Positions 55,747-64,000 of a DNA stretch of 64,000 nt are shown here, in pieces. The stretch covers positions 1-64,000 of the forward strand of contig JAXLQJ010000043.1 of the NCBI GenBank assembly GCA_046331705.1, given 5' to 3'. The notes under the pieces were generated by a model. That model was not told the origin of the DNA. It saw only the letters and a program-made list of their open reading frames with translations, and made no database searches. Both the position numbers and the translations under genes were made by a program. The number at the start of each line of letters is the position of its first letter. The first letter of the stretch is position 1. This DNA comes from JADJOY01 sp046331705 [NCBI: bacterium]. GTDB taxonomy: Bacteria > JADJOY01.

Positions 55747-58700
55747 GCGGCTTCTCGTGCGCGGTTTCGGCCCCTACGCCGAGCCGTGCACGATCGATTT
55801 CCGCGGGCTCGGATCGAGCGCGCTCTTCCTGATCCACGGTCCCACGGGCGCCGGCAAGACCTCGCTCCTCGACGCGATGTGCTTCGCCCTCTACGGCGAG
55901 GCTTCCGGTGGTGAGCGGCGCGGCGACGAGCTACGCAGCCACCTGGTCGGCTCCGGTGTCGAGACCGAGGTGACGCTGGATTTCCGCCTCGGCGCGGCGC
56001 GCTACCGGGTGACCCGCCGGCCGAGGTACCGCCGCCCCAAGAAGCGTGGCGAAGGGGACGTCGAGGTCGACGGTCGCGCGACGCTCTGGGATCGCAGCGA
56101 AGCCACGGACGATGCCCACGAGGGCAAGCCGCTCGCGGCCAAGTCGAGCGAGGTCGATCGCGAGATCGCGCGCCGCCTCGGCTTCACGGCGGACGAGTTC
56201 CGGCAGGTGATCGTGCTTCCGCAAGGCGAGTTCCGGCGGCTCTTGACCTCCACCTCGGACGCGCGCGAGGCGATTCTCGAGGTGCTGTTTCGCACCGCGC
56301 ACTACCGCGCGATCGAGGCGGCGCTGGCACGAGCGGCGCTGGCGGCGCGGCGCGAGCTGGAGGCGCTCGAAGCCCGCCGTCAGGCCGTGCTCGAGCAGAG
56401 CGACGCCGTCAGCGAGGACGAGCTGAGCACGCGCCGCGCATCGCGGGTCGCGGAGGTCCACGCGAACCGCGCCGAGCTGGCGCGTCTGGTCGAAGAGGAG
56501 CGTCGTGCGCGCAGCGATCTCGAGGCCGCGCGCGTCGCGGCCCGCCAGCTCGCCGAGCGCGCGGATGCGGCGGCGGTGCTCGCGGCGCTCGCCAGCGGCG
56601 CGGCGGAGATCGACGTGCTGCGCGGCGAGATCGAGGCCGCGCGGCGAGCGGCACCGCTGGTGGAGCTGGTCGCGGCGTGGCGGAGGGTCGAGGACGAGCG
56701 CCGTGCGCTCGAGGACGCGCACCGCGACGCCGCCGCGAACGAGGAGCGCGCGCAGTCCGCGCACGCCCGCGCTCGAGAAGCGCTCGCGCGCGAGCAAGGG
56801 CGCGGTCCGGAGCGCGAGGCCGCGCGCCGAGCGGTGGATCGCCTGCTCGCTGTCGGAGAGCAGCTCACGCGCTGGCGCGCCGCACAGGCCGAAGCGGCTG
56901 ACGCAGCCGCGCGGGTCGCGAAGCTCGAGACCGTCGCCAACGACACCCGCGCGGAACGCGAGCGCGCCGAGCGGACGCTGGCGGAGCAAGCCGAGACACG
57001 CGCTCGCGCTGCGCTCGCCGCGGAACGTCTCGCCGGGCTCGAAGCGACGGCGCGCGAGGCACGGATGCTGCTCGCGCGCCGCGTGGATCTCGCCCGCACC
57101 GAGCGGGCGCTGGGCGCGGAACGGCGGCGCTACGAGCGCACCGGTGCTGCGCTCGCGGAGGCGGAGTCGCGTCGCGAGGCGGCGCGCGCGGTGGCGGCGC
57201 GTCTGGAGACGCTGTGGCGCGCCGGACAGGCGCAGCGGCTCGCGGCGACGCTCGTCGCGGGCGAGCCTTGCCCCGTGTGCGGAGCGGTCGAGCACCCGCG
57301 GCCGGCCGCGGCGTCGGCGGAGGATGTCGACGATTCCGCGCTGGATGCGGCACGTGCGGAGCTCGCGGCGTGCGAAGAACGGTCGAGCGAGGCCGAGCGT
57401 GCGCACGCGGCGGCAGGTCGGGAGCTCGCGTCGCTCGAAGGTGCCCACGCGGAGAAGCGCGCCGGGCTCGCCGCGGCTGCGGACGAGTCGCCCGAGGCAT
57501 TGGAGGCTCGCGCGATCGCCGCGGAGGGCGAGCACGACCTCGCGGCGGCGGAGGTCGCCCGGATCGATGGGATCGACGCGGCGCTCGCCACCGCCCGCCA
57601 GCGACACGAGGCTGCCGGGGCTCGGCTCGCGAGCATCGACGAGGAACTCTCGACGGCACGCCGAACCCAGGCCGTCGCCAGCGGCGTGGTGGCGGAGCGC
57701 GCGGAGGCGATCCCGGGCGAGCTTCGCGCGCCCGGTGCGCTGGAGGCGAACGTGCGCGCCGCGCGGGAGACGCTCGATGCGCTCGAGGCCGCGTTCGCCG
57801 CCGCCGAGGTCGAGGCTCGTGCCTGTCGCGAAGCCCACGAGGCGGCTCTGCGCGCGCGCGGCGCGACGGCCTCGGCGCTGGCCGTGAAGGGCGCCGAAAG
57901 CGAGCGATTGGGGCCCGAGCTCGCGGTCAAGCGCGCGCGCGCCGGCTTCGCCGACGAGACCGCCCTCGCCGCTGCCGTGCGCACGCCCGCGCAGCTCGCC
58001 GTGCTCGACACGCGGATCCGGGAGTTCGATGCCTCGCTCGCGGCGGCGCGCGATCGGCTCGCCCGCGCGGAGGAGGAGGTGCGCGGCAGCGAGGCGCCGG
58101 ACGTCACGAGCGTCGAGGCCCGCCACGAGAGCGCGCGCCAGCGCGCGGAAGCCGCGAGCAACGCGATCGTGGCCCTCGAGGGCGAGGTCGCGCGGATCGA
58201 CAAGGCGCTCGCGAGCTTGGGCGAGATCGGCGACGAGCTGCGCGCGCGCGACCAGCGCTTTCGCGCGCTCGGTCAGCTCGCGGAGCTCGCCGACGGCAAG
58301 CGCAACTCGTTGCGCATGAGCTTCCAGCGCTTCGTGCTCGCGGCGCTCCTCGACGAGGCGCTCACGGCGGCGACGGTGCGGCTACGGGCGATGAGCCGCG
58401 GACGCTTCTTGCTGCAGCGCGCGGCGATCGCCACCGATCAACGGCGAGCGGGCGGCCTCGATCTCGAGGTCTTCGACCTGCACACCGGGCAGGGTCGCTC
58501 GGCACGCACGCTCTCGGGCGGAGAGAGCTTCCTCGCGTCGCTGGCGCTCGCCCTGGGACTCGCGGACGTGGTCCAGGCGCACGCCGGCGGCATGCGCCTC
58601 GACACGCTCTTCATCGACGAGGGCTTCGGCAGCCTCGACTCCGAGTCGCTCGACCTCGCCATGCGCGCGCTCGAGGACCTGGAGCGCGGCGGTCGGTTGG

Positions 58701-58804
58701 TGGGGATCATCTCCCACGTCGCCGAGCTGCGCGAGCGAATCGACGTGCGCCTCGAGGTGGCTCCCTCGCAGCGCGGCTCCACGGCGCGCCTGGTGATGCC
58801 GTGA
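55736..58804 (+). CDS. sbcC: Exonuclease SbcC (Rad50-like ATPase subunit)
   Basis: A 1022-residue SMC-type ATPase. Walker A is GPTGAGKTS (residues ~35-43). Two long Ala/Glu/Arg-rich coiled coils flank a zinc hook, CPVC at Cys512-Cys515. The C-terminal lobe has the signature TLSGGESFLASLALALG and Walker B LFIDEGFGSLD. It drives opening and closing of the SbcD nuclease. GTG 55736 lies inside the end of sbcD and gives the typical start RPERLLVRGFGPY; an earlier ATG at 55658 adds 26 residues without homology. Confidence 0.95.
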   Translation: MRPERLLVRGFGPYAEPCTIDFRGLGSSALFLIHGPTGAGKTSLLDAMCFALYGEASGGERRGDELRSHLVGSGVETEVTLDFRLGAARYRVTRRPRYRRPKKRGEGDVEVDGRATLWDRSEATDDAHEGKPLAAKSSEVDREIARRLGFTADEFRQVIVLPQGEFRRLLTSTSDAREAILEVLFRTAHYRAIEAALARAALAARRELEALEARRQAVLEQSDAVSEDELSTRRASRVAEVHANRAELARLVEEERRARSDLEAARVAARQLAERADAAAVLAALASGAAEIDVLRGEIEAARRAAPLVELVAAWRRVEDERRALEDAHRDAAANEERAQSAHARAREALAREQGRGPEREAARRAVDRLLAVGEQLTRWRAAQAEAADAAARVAKLETVANDTRAERERAERTLAEQAETRARAALAAERLAGLEATAREARMLLARRVDLARTERALGAERRRYERTGAALAEAESRREAARAVAARLETLWRAGQAQRLAATLVAGEPCPVCGAVEHPRPAAASAEDVDDSALDAARAELAACEERSSEAERAHAAAGRELASLEGAHAEKRAGLAAAADESPEALEARAIAAEGEHDLAAAEVARIDGIDAALATARQRHEAAGARLASIDEELSTARRTQAVASGVVAERAEAIPGELRAPGALEANVRAARETLDALEAAFAAAEVEARACREAHEAALRARGATASALAVKGAESERLGPELAVKRARAGFADETALAAAVRTPAQLAVLDTRIREFDASLAAARDRLARAEEEVRGSEAPDVTSVEARHESARQRAEAASNAIVALEGEVARIDKALASLGEIGDELRARDQRFRALGQLAELADGKRNSLRMSFQRFVLAALLDEALTAATVRLRAMSRGRFLLQRAAIATDQRRAGGLDLEVFDLHTGQGRSARTLSGGESFLASLALALGLADVVQAHAGGMRLDTLFIDEGFGSLDSESLDLAMRALEDLERGGRLVGIISHVAELRERIDVRLEVAPSQRGSTARLVMP

Positions 58805-58827
58805 CGCGCGGCCGGTGAAGGCCGGGC

Positions 58828-59991
58828 TCAGGTGACGAGCGGCAGCGGGTCGAGCGGCGGCGCGTCGGGTCGACGCACGGAGTGCCCGCGCTGGTCCGGG
58901 CTCTCGCCGCGCCAGCCGCCGGGCGCGAAGTAGCAGTAGGCGCGCTCGCACGGGAAGCCGCGGTTCTCGCGGAAGAGCGCCTCGCAATCGCGCACCAGCG
59001 CTTCGCCCTCGAGACCGCCCTCCACGCGATCGAGCGCCTGGGCGAGCGAGCGCACGTCCGCGATCCGCTGGCTCAGCGCGTAACGACGTCCGGCGACCTT
59101 GAGGCTGCGCACGCCGGCGCGGCCCAGGGCGCCCACGGAGCAGAGCGCGCAGCGATAACGCACCCGCGACACCGTCATGTAGTCCACGTGGTAGCGACCA
59201 ACGGCCTCCACGTCGAGGTCCTGGGCGCCCTCCTCCACCTCCACCACCACCTGCTCGTCCTTGAGGTGGCAGGGCAGCATCTCGCTCTCCTCGAGCATCC
59301 CCATCAGGATGCGAGGGGGGATGTGCGCCGTGAGGGGGCGCAGCCAGCGTTCGACACGCGGTTGCGTGAGCAGCTTCCCGCCCAGCGACGGCGCTTGCTG
59401 GATGGGGTGCAGGAAGCCGCAATGGCCGTCGACGAGATGGCAGCCGTCGTTCATCACCAACACCTCGATCTCGAGGTCGCCGGCGACGCCCACCAGCTCG
59501 GCGATCTCGGGCTCGGTGAGGTGGCGCGGCAGCACGGCGCGCCGAAAGCCGAGCGCGCGCCAATGCGCGAGCGCTTCGCCGTTGAACGCGGCGGCCACGC
59601 TCGAGAGATGCAACGGCACGTGCGGCGCGCTCTCGCGCAGCTGCGGCAGGATCGCCGGGTCGGCGACGATGAAGGCGTCGACGCCCGCCCCGCTCGCGCG
59701 CTCGATCTGCTCGCGCGCGAGCGGCAAGCTCGCGGCAGTGAAGTGATTGTTGAGCGCCAGGAACACCTCGACGCGAGCCGCATGCGCGCGCCGCACCACC
59801 TGCGCGAGCTCGCGGTAGTCGAGGAGGTTCGAGCCGGCGTCGTCGCGGCGATTGGCGTGCTCGACGCCGGCCTCGCGCGCGGCGTCGTTGCGTGGTTGCA
59901 CGCCGCAGTAGAGCTCGCTCGCGCCGGCCTCCACGAGGGGCTCGACGTCGCTGGGCTCGGAGACGGGGGCGGTGATGGCGGGTCGCTTCAT
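58828..59991 (-). CDS. Peptidase U32-family-like protein
   Basis: A 387-residue protein of the U32 type: GASELYCGV near the start, EVFLALNNHF, AFIVADPAILPQL, and PLHLSSVAAAFNGEAL form the TIM-barrel-like strand pattern of the family. Several Cys occur at places suited to an iron-sulfur cluster (NDGCHLVDGHCGF, MLPCHL, YRCALCSVG). Family members include hydroxylases and RNA- or ubiquinone-modifying proteins (RlhA, TrhP, UbiU/UbiV), so proteolysis need not be its job. ATG 59991 starts five bases after the stop of the preceding gene, so the two are one operon. Confidence 0.75.
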   Translation of the reverse strand: MKRPAITAPVSEPSDVEPLVEAGASELYCGVQPRNDAAREAGVEHANRRDDAGSNLLDYRELAQVVRRAHAARVEVFLALNNHFTAASLPLAREQIERASGAGVDAFIVADPAILPQLRESAPHVPLHLSSVAAAFNGEALAHWRALGFRRAVLPRHLTEPEIAELVGVAGDLEIEVLVMNDGCHLVDGHCGFLHPIQQAPSLGGKLLTQPRVERWLRPLTAHIPPRILMGMLEESEMLPCHLKDEQVVVEVEEGAQDLDVEAVGRYHVDYMTVSRVRYRCALCSVGALGRAGVRSLKVAGRRYALSQRIADVRSLAQALDRVEGGLEGEALVRDCEALFRENRGFPCERAYCYFAPGGWRGESPDQRGHSVRRPDAPPLDPLPLVT

Positions 59992-59995
59992 GACG

Positions 59996-60844
59996 TCACA
60001 TCGGCAGCGCCGGCTGGTGGACCCATCGGTCGATTCGCCAGCCGCTCGGCGGCGTCGGTGGCGCGGGGTTCTCGTAGAAGTAGCTGTTGCCCTTGAGCCT
60101 GAGCGGCATCCCGTGCTCGCGCTCGATGCGAAGCGTGTAGCCACGGCATTCGCGGGCGCAGCCCGGCAGCGGATACGGCGCGCGATCGGGGTGCTGGTGC
60201 AGGCTGGCGGTGGGGCACGTGCGTGACGTCGACACCAGCACGAACGGGTAGTAAAGGCTGCCCGGGAGCTCGAGGTGCTCGTCGCCCGGGCCCCCCTCGA
60301 GCCCTTGCGCGAGGTGCTCGTACTCGATGCGCGCGAAGCCGAGCGCCCGCAGCGAGCGCAGGAAGCCCGGGATCGCCACCGGCGTGCCGCGCAGATGGGC
60401 CTCTCCGGCGCCGCCGCTCTCGAGGTAACGCGGGATCATCGGGTCGCGCTTGAGCTTGTGCAGCAAGCGCCCGAACACCAGGCCGAAGCCGCCCGCGCGT
60501 TCGCGGAGCATTCGATGGACGCCCCAATCGTTGACGACGATCTCCGCGTTCGGAGCCTCGCGCGCGAGAACGTCGAGAAGCCGCGCGAAGGGCTCGAGAT
60601 CCGGTTGCGCGAGGTAAGGCGTGACGAACGTGATGGGCTTGCCGGCGTCGCGGGTCCGCGCCAGCACCTGCCTGAGCTCCGCTGGCCGCGGCAGCAGCCG
60701 CGGGCAGACCTCGTTGCCGAAATAGAGTCGGTCCGCGGCGAGGAGCGCCTCGTCGCGTAGTCGCGCCGGATCGGAAACGAAGAGAGCGGTCTCGTTCACC
60801 AGCCGCACCGGTAAGGCGAAGCCGAGGCGGGGGGCGCGCGGCAC
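59996..60844 (-). CDS. U32-operon partner protein, unknown function
   Basis: About 282 residues if GTG 60844 is the start (LGFALPVRLVNETALF follows); an ATG at 60943 would add 33 Arg/Pro-rich residues but lies only 25 bases from the divergent methyltransferase gene. The protein has U32-like strand motifs (LYFGNEVCPRLLP, PITFVTPYLAQPDLE, EIVVNDWGVHRML) and a Cys-rich segment (STSRTCPTASL, then PLPGCARECRGY) that could bind metal. It probably forms a pair with the U32 protein encoded just downstream, as UbiU/UbiV-like proteins do (inference). Confidence 0.55.
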   Translation of the reverse strand: MPRAPRLGFALPVRLVNETALFVSDPARLRDEALLAADRLYFGNEVCPRLLPRPAELRQVLARTRDAGKPITFVTPYLAQPDLEPFARLLDVLAREAPNAEIVVNDWGVHRMLRERAGGFGLVFGRLLHKLKRDPMIPRYLESGGAGEAHLRGTPVAIPGFLRSLRALGFARIEYEHLAQGLEGGPGDEHLELPGSLYYPFVLVSTSRTCPTASLHQHPDRAPYPLPGCARECRGYTLRIEREHGMPLRLKGNSYFYENPAPPTPPSGWRIDRWVHQPALPM

Positions 60845-60967
60845 CGCGTGCGATCGAGGCGATCTGCGCCGAAGTGCGGCACGATCCCGATCGTGCGGGC
60901 AGAATAGGAACCGCTCGGAGGGGGCGTCAAGGAAAGCGCCCATCGCGAGCTCGGCCGCTGCCACCCC

Positions 60968-61795
60968 ATGCTTCCCTCGAACGATCTCGCGTCCGCGCTG
61001 CGCTGTCCGCGCTGCGGTGCATGCGCGCTCCGGCGCGCGATCGACGCGTGCACGCTCGAGTGCCAGGGTTGCGGCGCGGAGGTGGCGTGGTCGCGGGGCT
61101 TCGGCGATTTCACCTGGGCGGGGAACGACCCGGCTTCGGGTGAGGAGGCGATCGCGCGGCGCTACGACGGGCTCGGCGGGGCGAGCTACGACTGGTTGGT
61201 GCGGCACGCGTTCGCGGCGGAGCTGCTCTTCCGGCGCTTCTGGGGCGCGTCGCATGCGGCGGCGGCGCGGCGGATCGCGGCGCGCTTCCCGGACGCGAAG
61301 GGCGCGCGGGTGCTGGATCTACCGGTGGGTGGCGGCGCGGCGCTGGTGCGACACCGGGCATCGCTCGTGTCGGCGCGGTGGGTGGTGGGCGTGGACCTGT
61401 CGGCGGGGATGCTCGCCCGCGCGGCGCGGCGGTTGGCGGCGCTCGGGACGGGCCACGTGGCGCTGGTTCGAGCACCCGCCACGCGCTTGCCGCTCGCTGA
61501 TGCCACGGTGGACCAGGCGCTCGCCGTCAACAGCCTTCACTGCTTCGTCGATCCTGGCGGCGCGCTTCGCGAGCTGCGTCGCGTGCTGGCGCCGGGGGGC
61601 GTGCTGGCGGGGTCGTGCATCGTGCGCGGTGCCGGTCCCGCCGCCGACCGGCGCATCGAGCGCATGCGGGAGCGCGGCCATTTCGCGGCAGCGCTCGAGC
61701 GCACCGAGATCGAGCGCGCGCTGGGTGCCGCGGGCCTCGAGGCGATCGGTTGCGATCAGCTCGGCGCGGTGCTCGTCTTCGCCGCGCGTGGATGA
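60968..61795 (+). CDS. SAM-dependent methyltransferase with N-terminal zinc ribbon
   Basis: A 275-residue class I methyltransferase. The N-terminus has two Cys pairs (CPRCGAC, then CTLECQGCG), a zinc ribbon like that of the RlmA-type rRNA methyltransferases and Trm112-like domains. The SAM-binding motif is VLDLPVGGGAALV with the acidic residue in VVGVDLSAGML, followed by LAVNSLHCFVDPGGALREL. ATG 60968. It is divergent from the U32 pair. Substrate may be RNA, quinone or a small molecule; not decided. Confidence 0.85.
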   Translation: MLPSNDLASALRCPRCGACALRRAIDACTLECQGCGAEVAWSRGFGDFTWAGNDPASGEEAIARRYDGLGGASYDWLVRHAFAAELLFRRFWGASHAAAARRIAARFPDAKGARVLDLPVGGGAALVRHRASLVSARWVVGVDLSAGMLARAARRLAALGTGHVALVRAPATRLPLADATVDQALAVNSLHCFVDPGGALRELRRVLAPGGVLAGSCIVRGAGPAADRRIERMRERGHFAAALERTEIERALGAAGLEAIGCDQLGAVLVFAARG

Positions 61796-61836
61796 TGGCG
61801 GCTGGCCGGCGGCATCGCGTGGGCTGCGCTCGAGGC

Positions 61837-63123
61837 TCAGGGGATCGCGAGCGAGACCAAGCTCGCGGCGAGCATCGCGCCGAAGCCGAGCCCGACCACT
61901 CGGCCGAACGCCCAGCCGCCGATCGCGATCGCGATCCCGCCCTTGACGATCGTGTTAGAGATCACCGCGACCCAGATGGCCGTGGCCGCGACGTTCACGT
62001 CGAGGCCCGCTTTGGCGAGGCCGGCCATGGAGAGCGTGATCGCGTCCACGTCGGTGGTTCCGGCGAGCGCGCTGGTCACGTAGATCCCGCGCGAGCCGAG
62101 GCTCTCGTTGGCGGCTTTCACGGCGACCAGGATCGCCGTGAAGAGCAGCGCGAACTTGACCGCTTGCGTGAGCTCGAAGGGATTGGCGAACGCCACGTTG
62201 GCGGGCGTGGGCGCGCTCGCGCGGGTCCGCTTGAGCAGCAGCAGCGCCACCATCGCGCCGGCGAGCGTCATGGGCACGAGCGAGTGGCAGAGCGGTATCA
62301 AGGTGGGCCGGTGGATCACCGCGACGAGGATCAACACGCGCACGTACATGATGCTCGACGCCAGCACCACGGCGAGTGCCGCCGGCTCGAGGATGGAGCG
62401 GTCGCGACGCGCGCTGCCCGAGGCCGAGAGCGTCACGGCGACCGACGACACGAGGCCGCCGACCAGCCCGGTCACGCCGAGCCCGCGTCCTGGTCCGAGC
62501 ACCCGAATCGCGAGATAGCCCACGAAGCTCACGCCCGCGATGAGCGCGATCATCCAGCCGATCTTGCGCGGGTTGAGGACCGCGTACGGGCCGAGGTCGC
62601 GATCCGGCAGCAGCGGCAGCACCACCACCGCCACCAGCAAGAACTTGAGGGTCGCGTAGACGTCGTCCTTCGACGCTTGCGCCACCAGCGAATGAAGCAC
62701 GGGTTTGAGCGACAGCACCAGGGTCATCACCACCGCGATCGCGGACACGGTCACCAGTCGGCGGCCCGTGGGCTCGATCACGTGCTCGGTGGTGGCGAGC
62801 GCGCCGATCAGGTAGGTCACCAGCGCGGCGATCTCGGACGTCAGTCCCGAATCGCCGCCCGCGCGGACGCTGCGCAGGTGGACGACGCCGAGCAAGGACA
62901 TCACCGCGAGGAACGGGAGCAGCACGATGCCCGGGCCGAGGGAGCGCGCGAGCAGCGCGGAGATGGCGCCGGCGAGCGCGAAGAGCGGGAACGTGCGCGA
63001 GCCGCCGAAGAAGTAGCGCCGGTCCTCGGCGCTGGCGGGATGCGATTGCTCGCGTTCGAGCCCGATGAGGAGCCCGACAGCGCACGCGACCGCGAGCGAG
63101 AGGAAGGGCTCGTATGCGTCCAT
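61837..63123 (-). CDS. MgtC/SapB-DUF4010 family membrane protein
   Basis: A 428-residue polytopic protein with an N-terminal MgtC/SapB-like part (ACAVGLLIGLEREQ, then GGSRTFPLFALAGAISAL) and a C-terminal DUF4010 part (ALAGTTDVDAITLSMA, then NTIVKGGIAIAIGGW). About twelve membrane segments. MgtC-like proteins modulate membrane ATPase or magnesium and potassium handling; the DUF4010 fusion is a known but poorly understood form. ATG 63123; 59 Arg-rich residues further upstream are unlikely. Confidence 0.85.
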   Translation of the reverse strand: MDAYEPFLSLAVACAVGLLIGLEREQSHPASAEDRRYFFGGSRTFPLFALAGAISALLARSLGPGIVLLPFLAVMSLLGVVHLRSVRAGGDSGLTSEIAALVTYLIGALATTEHVIEPTGRRLVTVSAIAVVMTLVLSLKPVLHSLVAQASKDDVYATLKFLLVAVVVLPLLPDRDLGPYAVLNPRKIGWMIALIAGVSFVGYLAIRVLGPGRGLGVTGLVGGLVSSVAVTLSASGSARRDRSILEPAALAVVLASSIMYVRVLILVAVIHRPTLIPLCHSLVPMTLAGAMVALLLLKRTRASAPTPANVAFANPFELTQAVKFALLFTAILVAVKAANESLGSRGIYVTSALAGTTDVDAITLSMAGLAKAGLDVNVAATAIWVAVISNTIVKGGIAIAIGGWAFGRVVGLGFGAMLAASLVSLAIP

Positions 63124-63467
63124 TGTGGACAATCCTATACGAGCGCGGGTGTGCGACGGCACGCCGTTTGAACATGCCGGACTCCGTCGCGGGAGCCTGG
63201 CACCGAAGTCGGCACTCGAAGCGATGCGCGAGTCGCGCATCGCGGCCCGGTTGGGTGGGCCCTCGCGACCGTGGCCGCATGGACGCGACCTTTCCCTCAT
63301 CCCCCGCTACGTGTCAGCGATCACAGGCGTTTTTCGTGGTCACGGCCGCGCGGGCGTGGGATGCGGCCGGCGCGAGACATCGTGTGCGGCGCCACCCTGA
63401 AGCCGCTGGCAACCGCCGGACGTGGTCGTGTCGCAGGTCAATCCCCTGACGACCGAGAGGAGCATCG
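63124..63467 (+). other. 344-bp divergent intergenic region before the PilT-like gene
   Basis: The region separates the MgtC-like gene (minus) from the PilT-like gene (plus). The last bases contain GAGAGGAG, the ribosome site for ATG 63468. No clear promoter consensus or hairpin was recognised and no coding stretch is supported. Confidence 0.5.
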
Positions 63468-64000
63468 ATGACGCCTGAATCCGCCGCTTCACTCGAGGAT
63501 GCCCGCGCCCGCGCCCGTAACTCCTCGGCGGGGGCCCCGGTGATGCCACGGCCCGAGACCGCGCTGAATGTGCGGCCGGCGGTCGCTTCGGGCCGCGTTC
63601 CGCAGGCGACGCCTGGCATGGACGAGCGGAAGTTTCGGGGAATTCTCTCGGCAGGTCTCAAGTACCGGGCTCGCGACATCCACTTCAAGGTGGGCTCGCC
63701 GCCGTTGATGCGCATCCTGGACGAGCTGCGCGAGACGCCGATCCCCAAGCTCAACGCCGACGACATCGAATGGATCGTGCGGTTCCTGTTGCGGCGCAGC
63801 CATCACAATCCCGAGAACCTCATCGACGAGATCGAGACCTGCTTCGAGCTCGAGAACGCCGCGCGCTTTCGGGCCAGCATCTTCTGGCAGATGGGGACGG
63901 TCGCGGTGGTGTTGCGGATCGTGCCGAGCGAGATCCCGTCGTTCGACTCGCTCGATCTGCCGCGCTCGATCCGCCAGGTCGCGGATCTGCAACGTGGGCT
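63468..64000 (+). CDS. PilT-like type IV pilus retraction ATPase (5' part, cut by window end)
   Basis: The first 177 codons of a PilT-family ATPase, still open at the window edge. After a ~55-residue low-complexity Ala/Pro/Arg-rich extension comes the N-terminal PAS-like domain of PilT: GLKYRARDIHFKVGSPPLMRI, NADDIEWIVRFLL and FRASIFWQMGTVAVVLRIVP, ending SIRQVADLQRG. The Walker motifs lie beyond the window. PilT powers pilus retraction and twitching or gliding motility. ATG 63468 has GAGAGGAG upstream. The extension is longer than in standard PilT and may make it a paralogue. Confidence 0.85.
   Translation, partial: MTPESAASLEDARARARNSSAGAPVMPRPETALNVRPAVASGRVPQATPGMDERKFRGILSAGLKYRARDIHFKVGSPPLMRILDELRETPIPKLNADDIEWIVRFLLRRSHHNPENLIDEIETCFELENAARFRASIFWQMGTVAVVLRIVPSEIPSFDSLDLPRSIRQVADLQRG

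Noticed and set aside
59991-59996. The two U32-operon genes as one frameshifted gene
   Set aside because: Each has its own start-type N-terminal motif and complete strand pattern, and the five-base spacing with a fresh ATG is normal operon structure.

Overview
The window is very GC-rich DNA with strong G/C third positions, tightly packed genes, GTG starts and many translationally coupled gene pairs. The gene content fits a multicellular or soil-type delta-proteobacterium (Myxococcota-like): PilT-type ATPase, many lipoproteins, DUF4124, TIR/NACHT proteins and arrays of cyclase-STAND-TPR regulators. This placement is an inference from gene content; no rRNA or other phylogenetic marker is present.

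Layout. 0-7 kb: a nitrilase-superfamily hydrolase, two large GT-C-like membrane proteins and a DUF4124 exported protein. 7.1-13.7 kb: a two-gene minus-strand operon encoding a TIR-NACHT-FGE/C-type-lectin protein followed by a shorter NACHT-FGE paralogue without TIR. The last ~60 codons of both genes, plus about 24 bases past the stop, form a near-identical repeat. Its differences fall almost only at codon positions 1 and 2 of NNC-type codons, which is the signature of variable regions written by a diversity-generating retroelement (DGR). No reverse transcriptase or template repeat was seen in the window, so these look like targets served in trans. This is the most interesting signal here. 13.8-18 kb: CPBP protease, M1 aminopeptidase and an unknown conserved protein. 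18.1-21 kb: an ECF sigma factor operon whose middle (18.4-20.35 kb) is shattered by many closely spaced frameshifts, either an assembly-error hotspot or a very recent pseudogene. 21-28.4 kb: LOG protein plus beta-CASP nuclease, an arsenosugar-type cluster (AhpD-like, ArsS, VOC protein) and a secreted CocE-type hydrolase with FN3 domains.

28.5-43.4 kb: five consecutive paralogues, each with a class III nucleotide cyclase domain, an NB-ARC-like STAND ATPase and a TPR-like tail. They lie downstream of thyA-folA and are chained by 1-4 base overlaps. Two of the units start from near-identical promoter-like elements at the same distance from the ATG. 43.6-54 kb: small c-type cytochrome, lipoproteins, CDF transporter, NAD-dependent epimerase, lipase-like lipoprotein, DUF5060 glycoside-hydrolase-like lipoprotein, PPK2 kinase and a propeller-like lipoprotein. 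54.5-64 kb: sbcD-sbcC, a U32-family pair, a zinc-ribbon methyltransferase, an MgtC/DUF4010 membrane protein and the 5' part of a PilT-like ATPase cut by the window end.

How the parts may work together: the TIR/NACHT pair and the cyclase-STAND array are both sensor-ATPase-effector designs. The first makes or destroys a nucleotide signal through TIR and appears to carry a hypermutable ligand-binding face. The second links STAND sensing to cyclic nucleotide synthesis. A role in conflict or self-recognition is inferred for the TIR/NACHT pair, while the cyclase array could equally be ordinary signalling. Start codons, promoters and functions below are read from sequence only.
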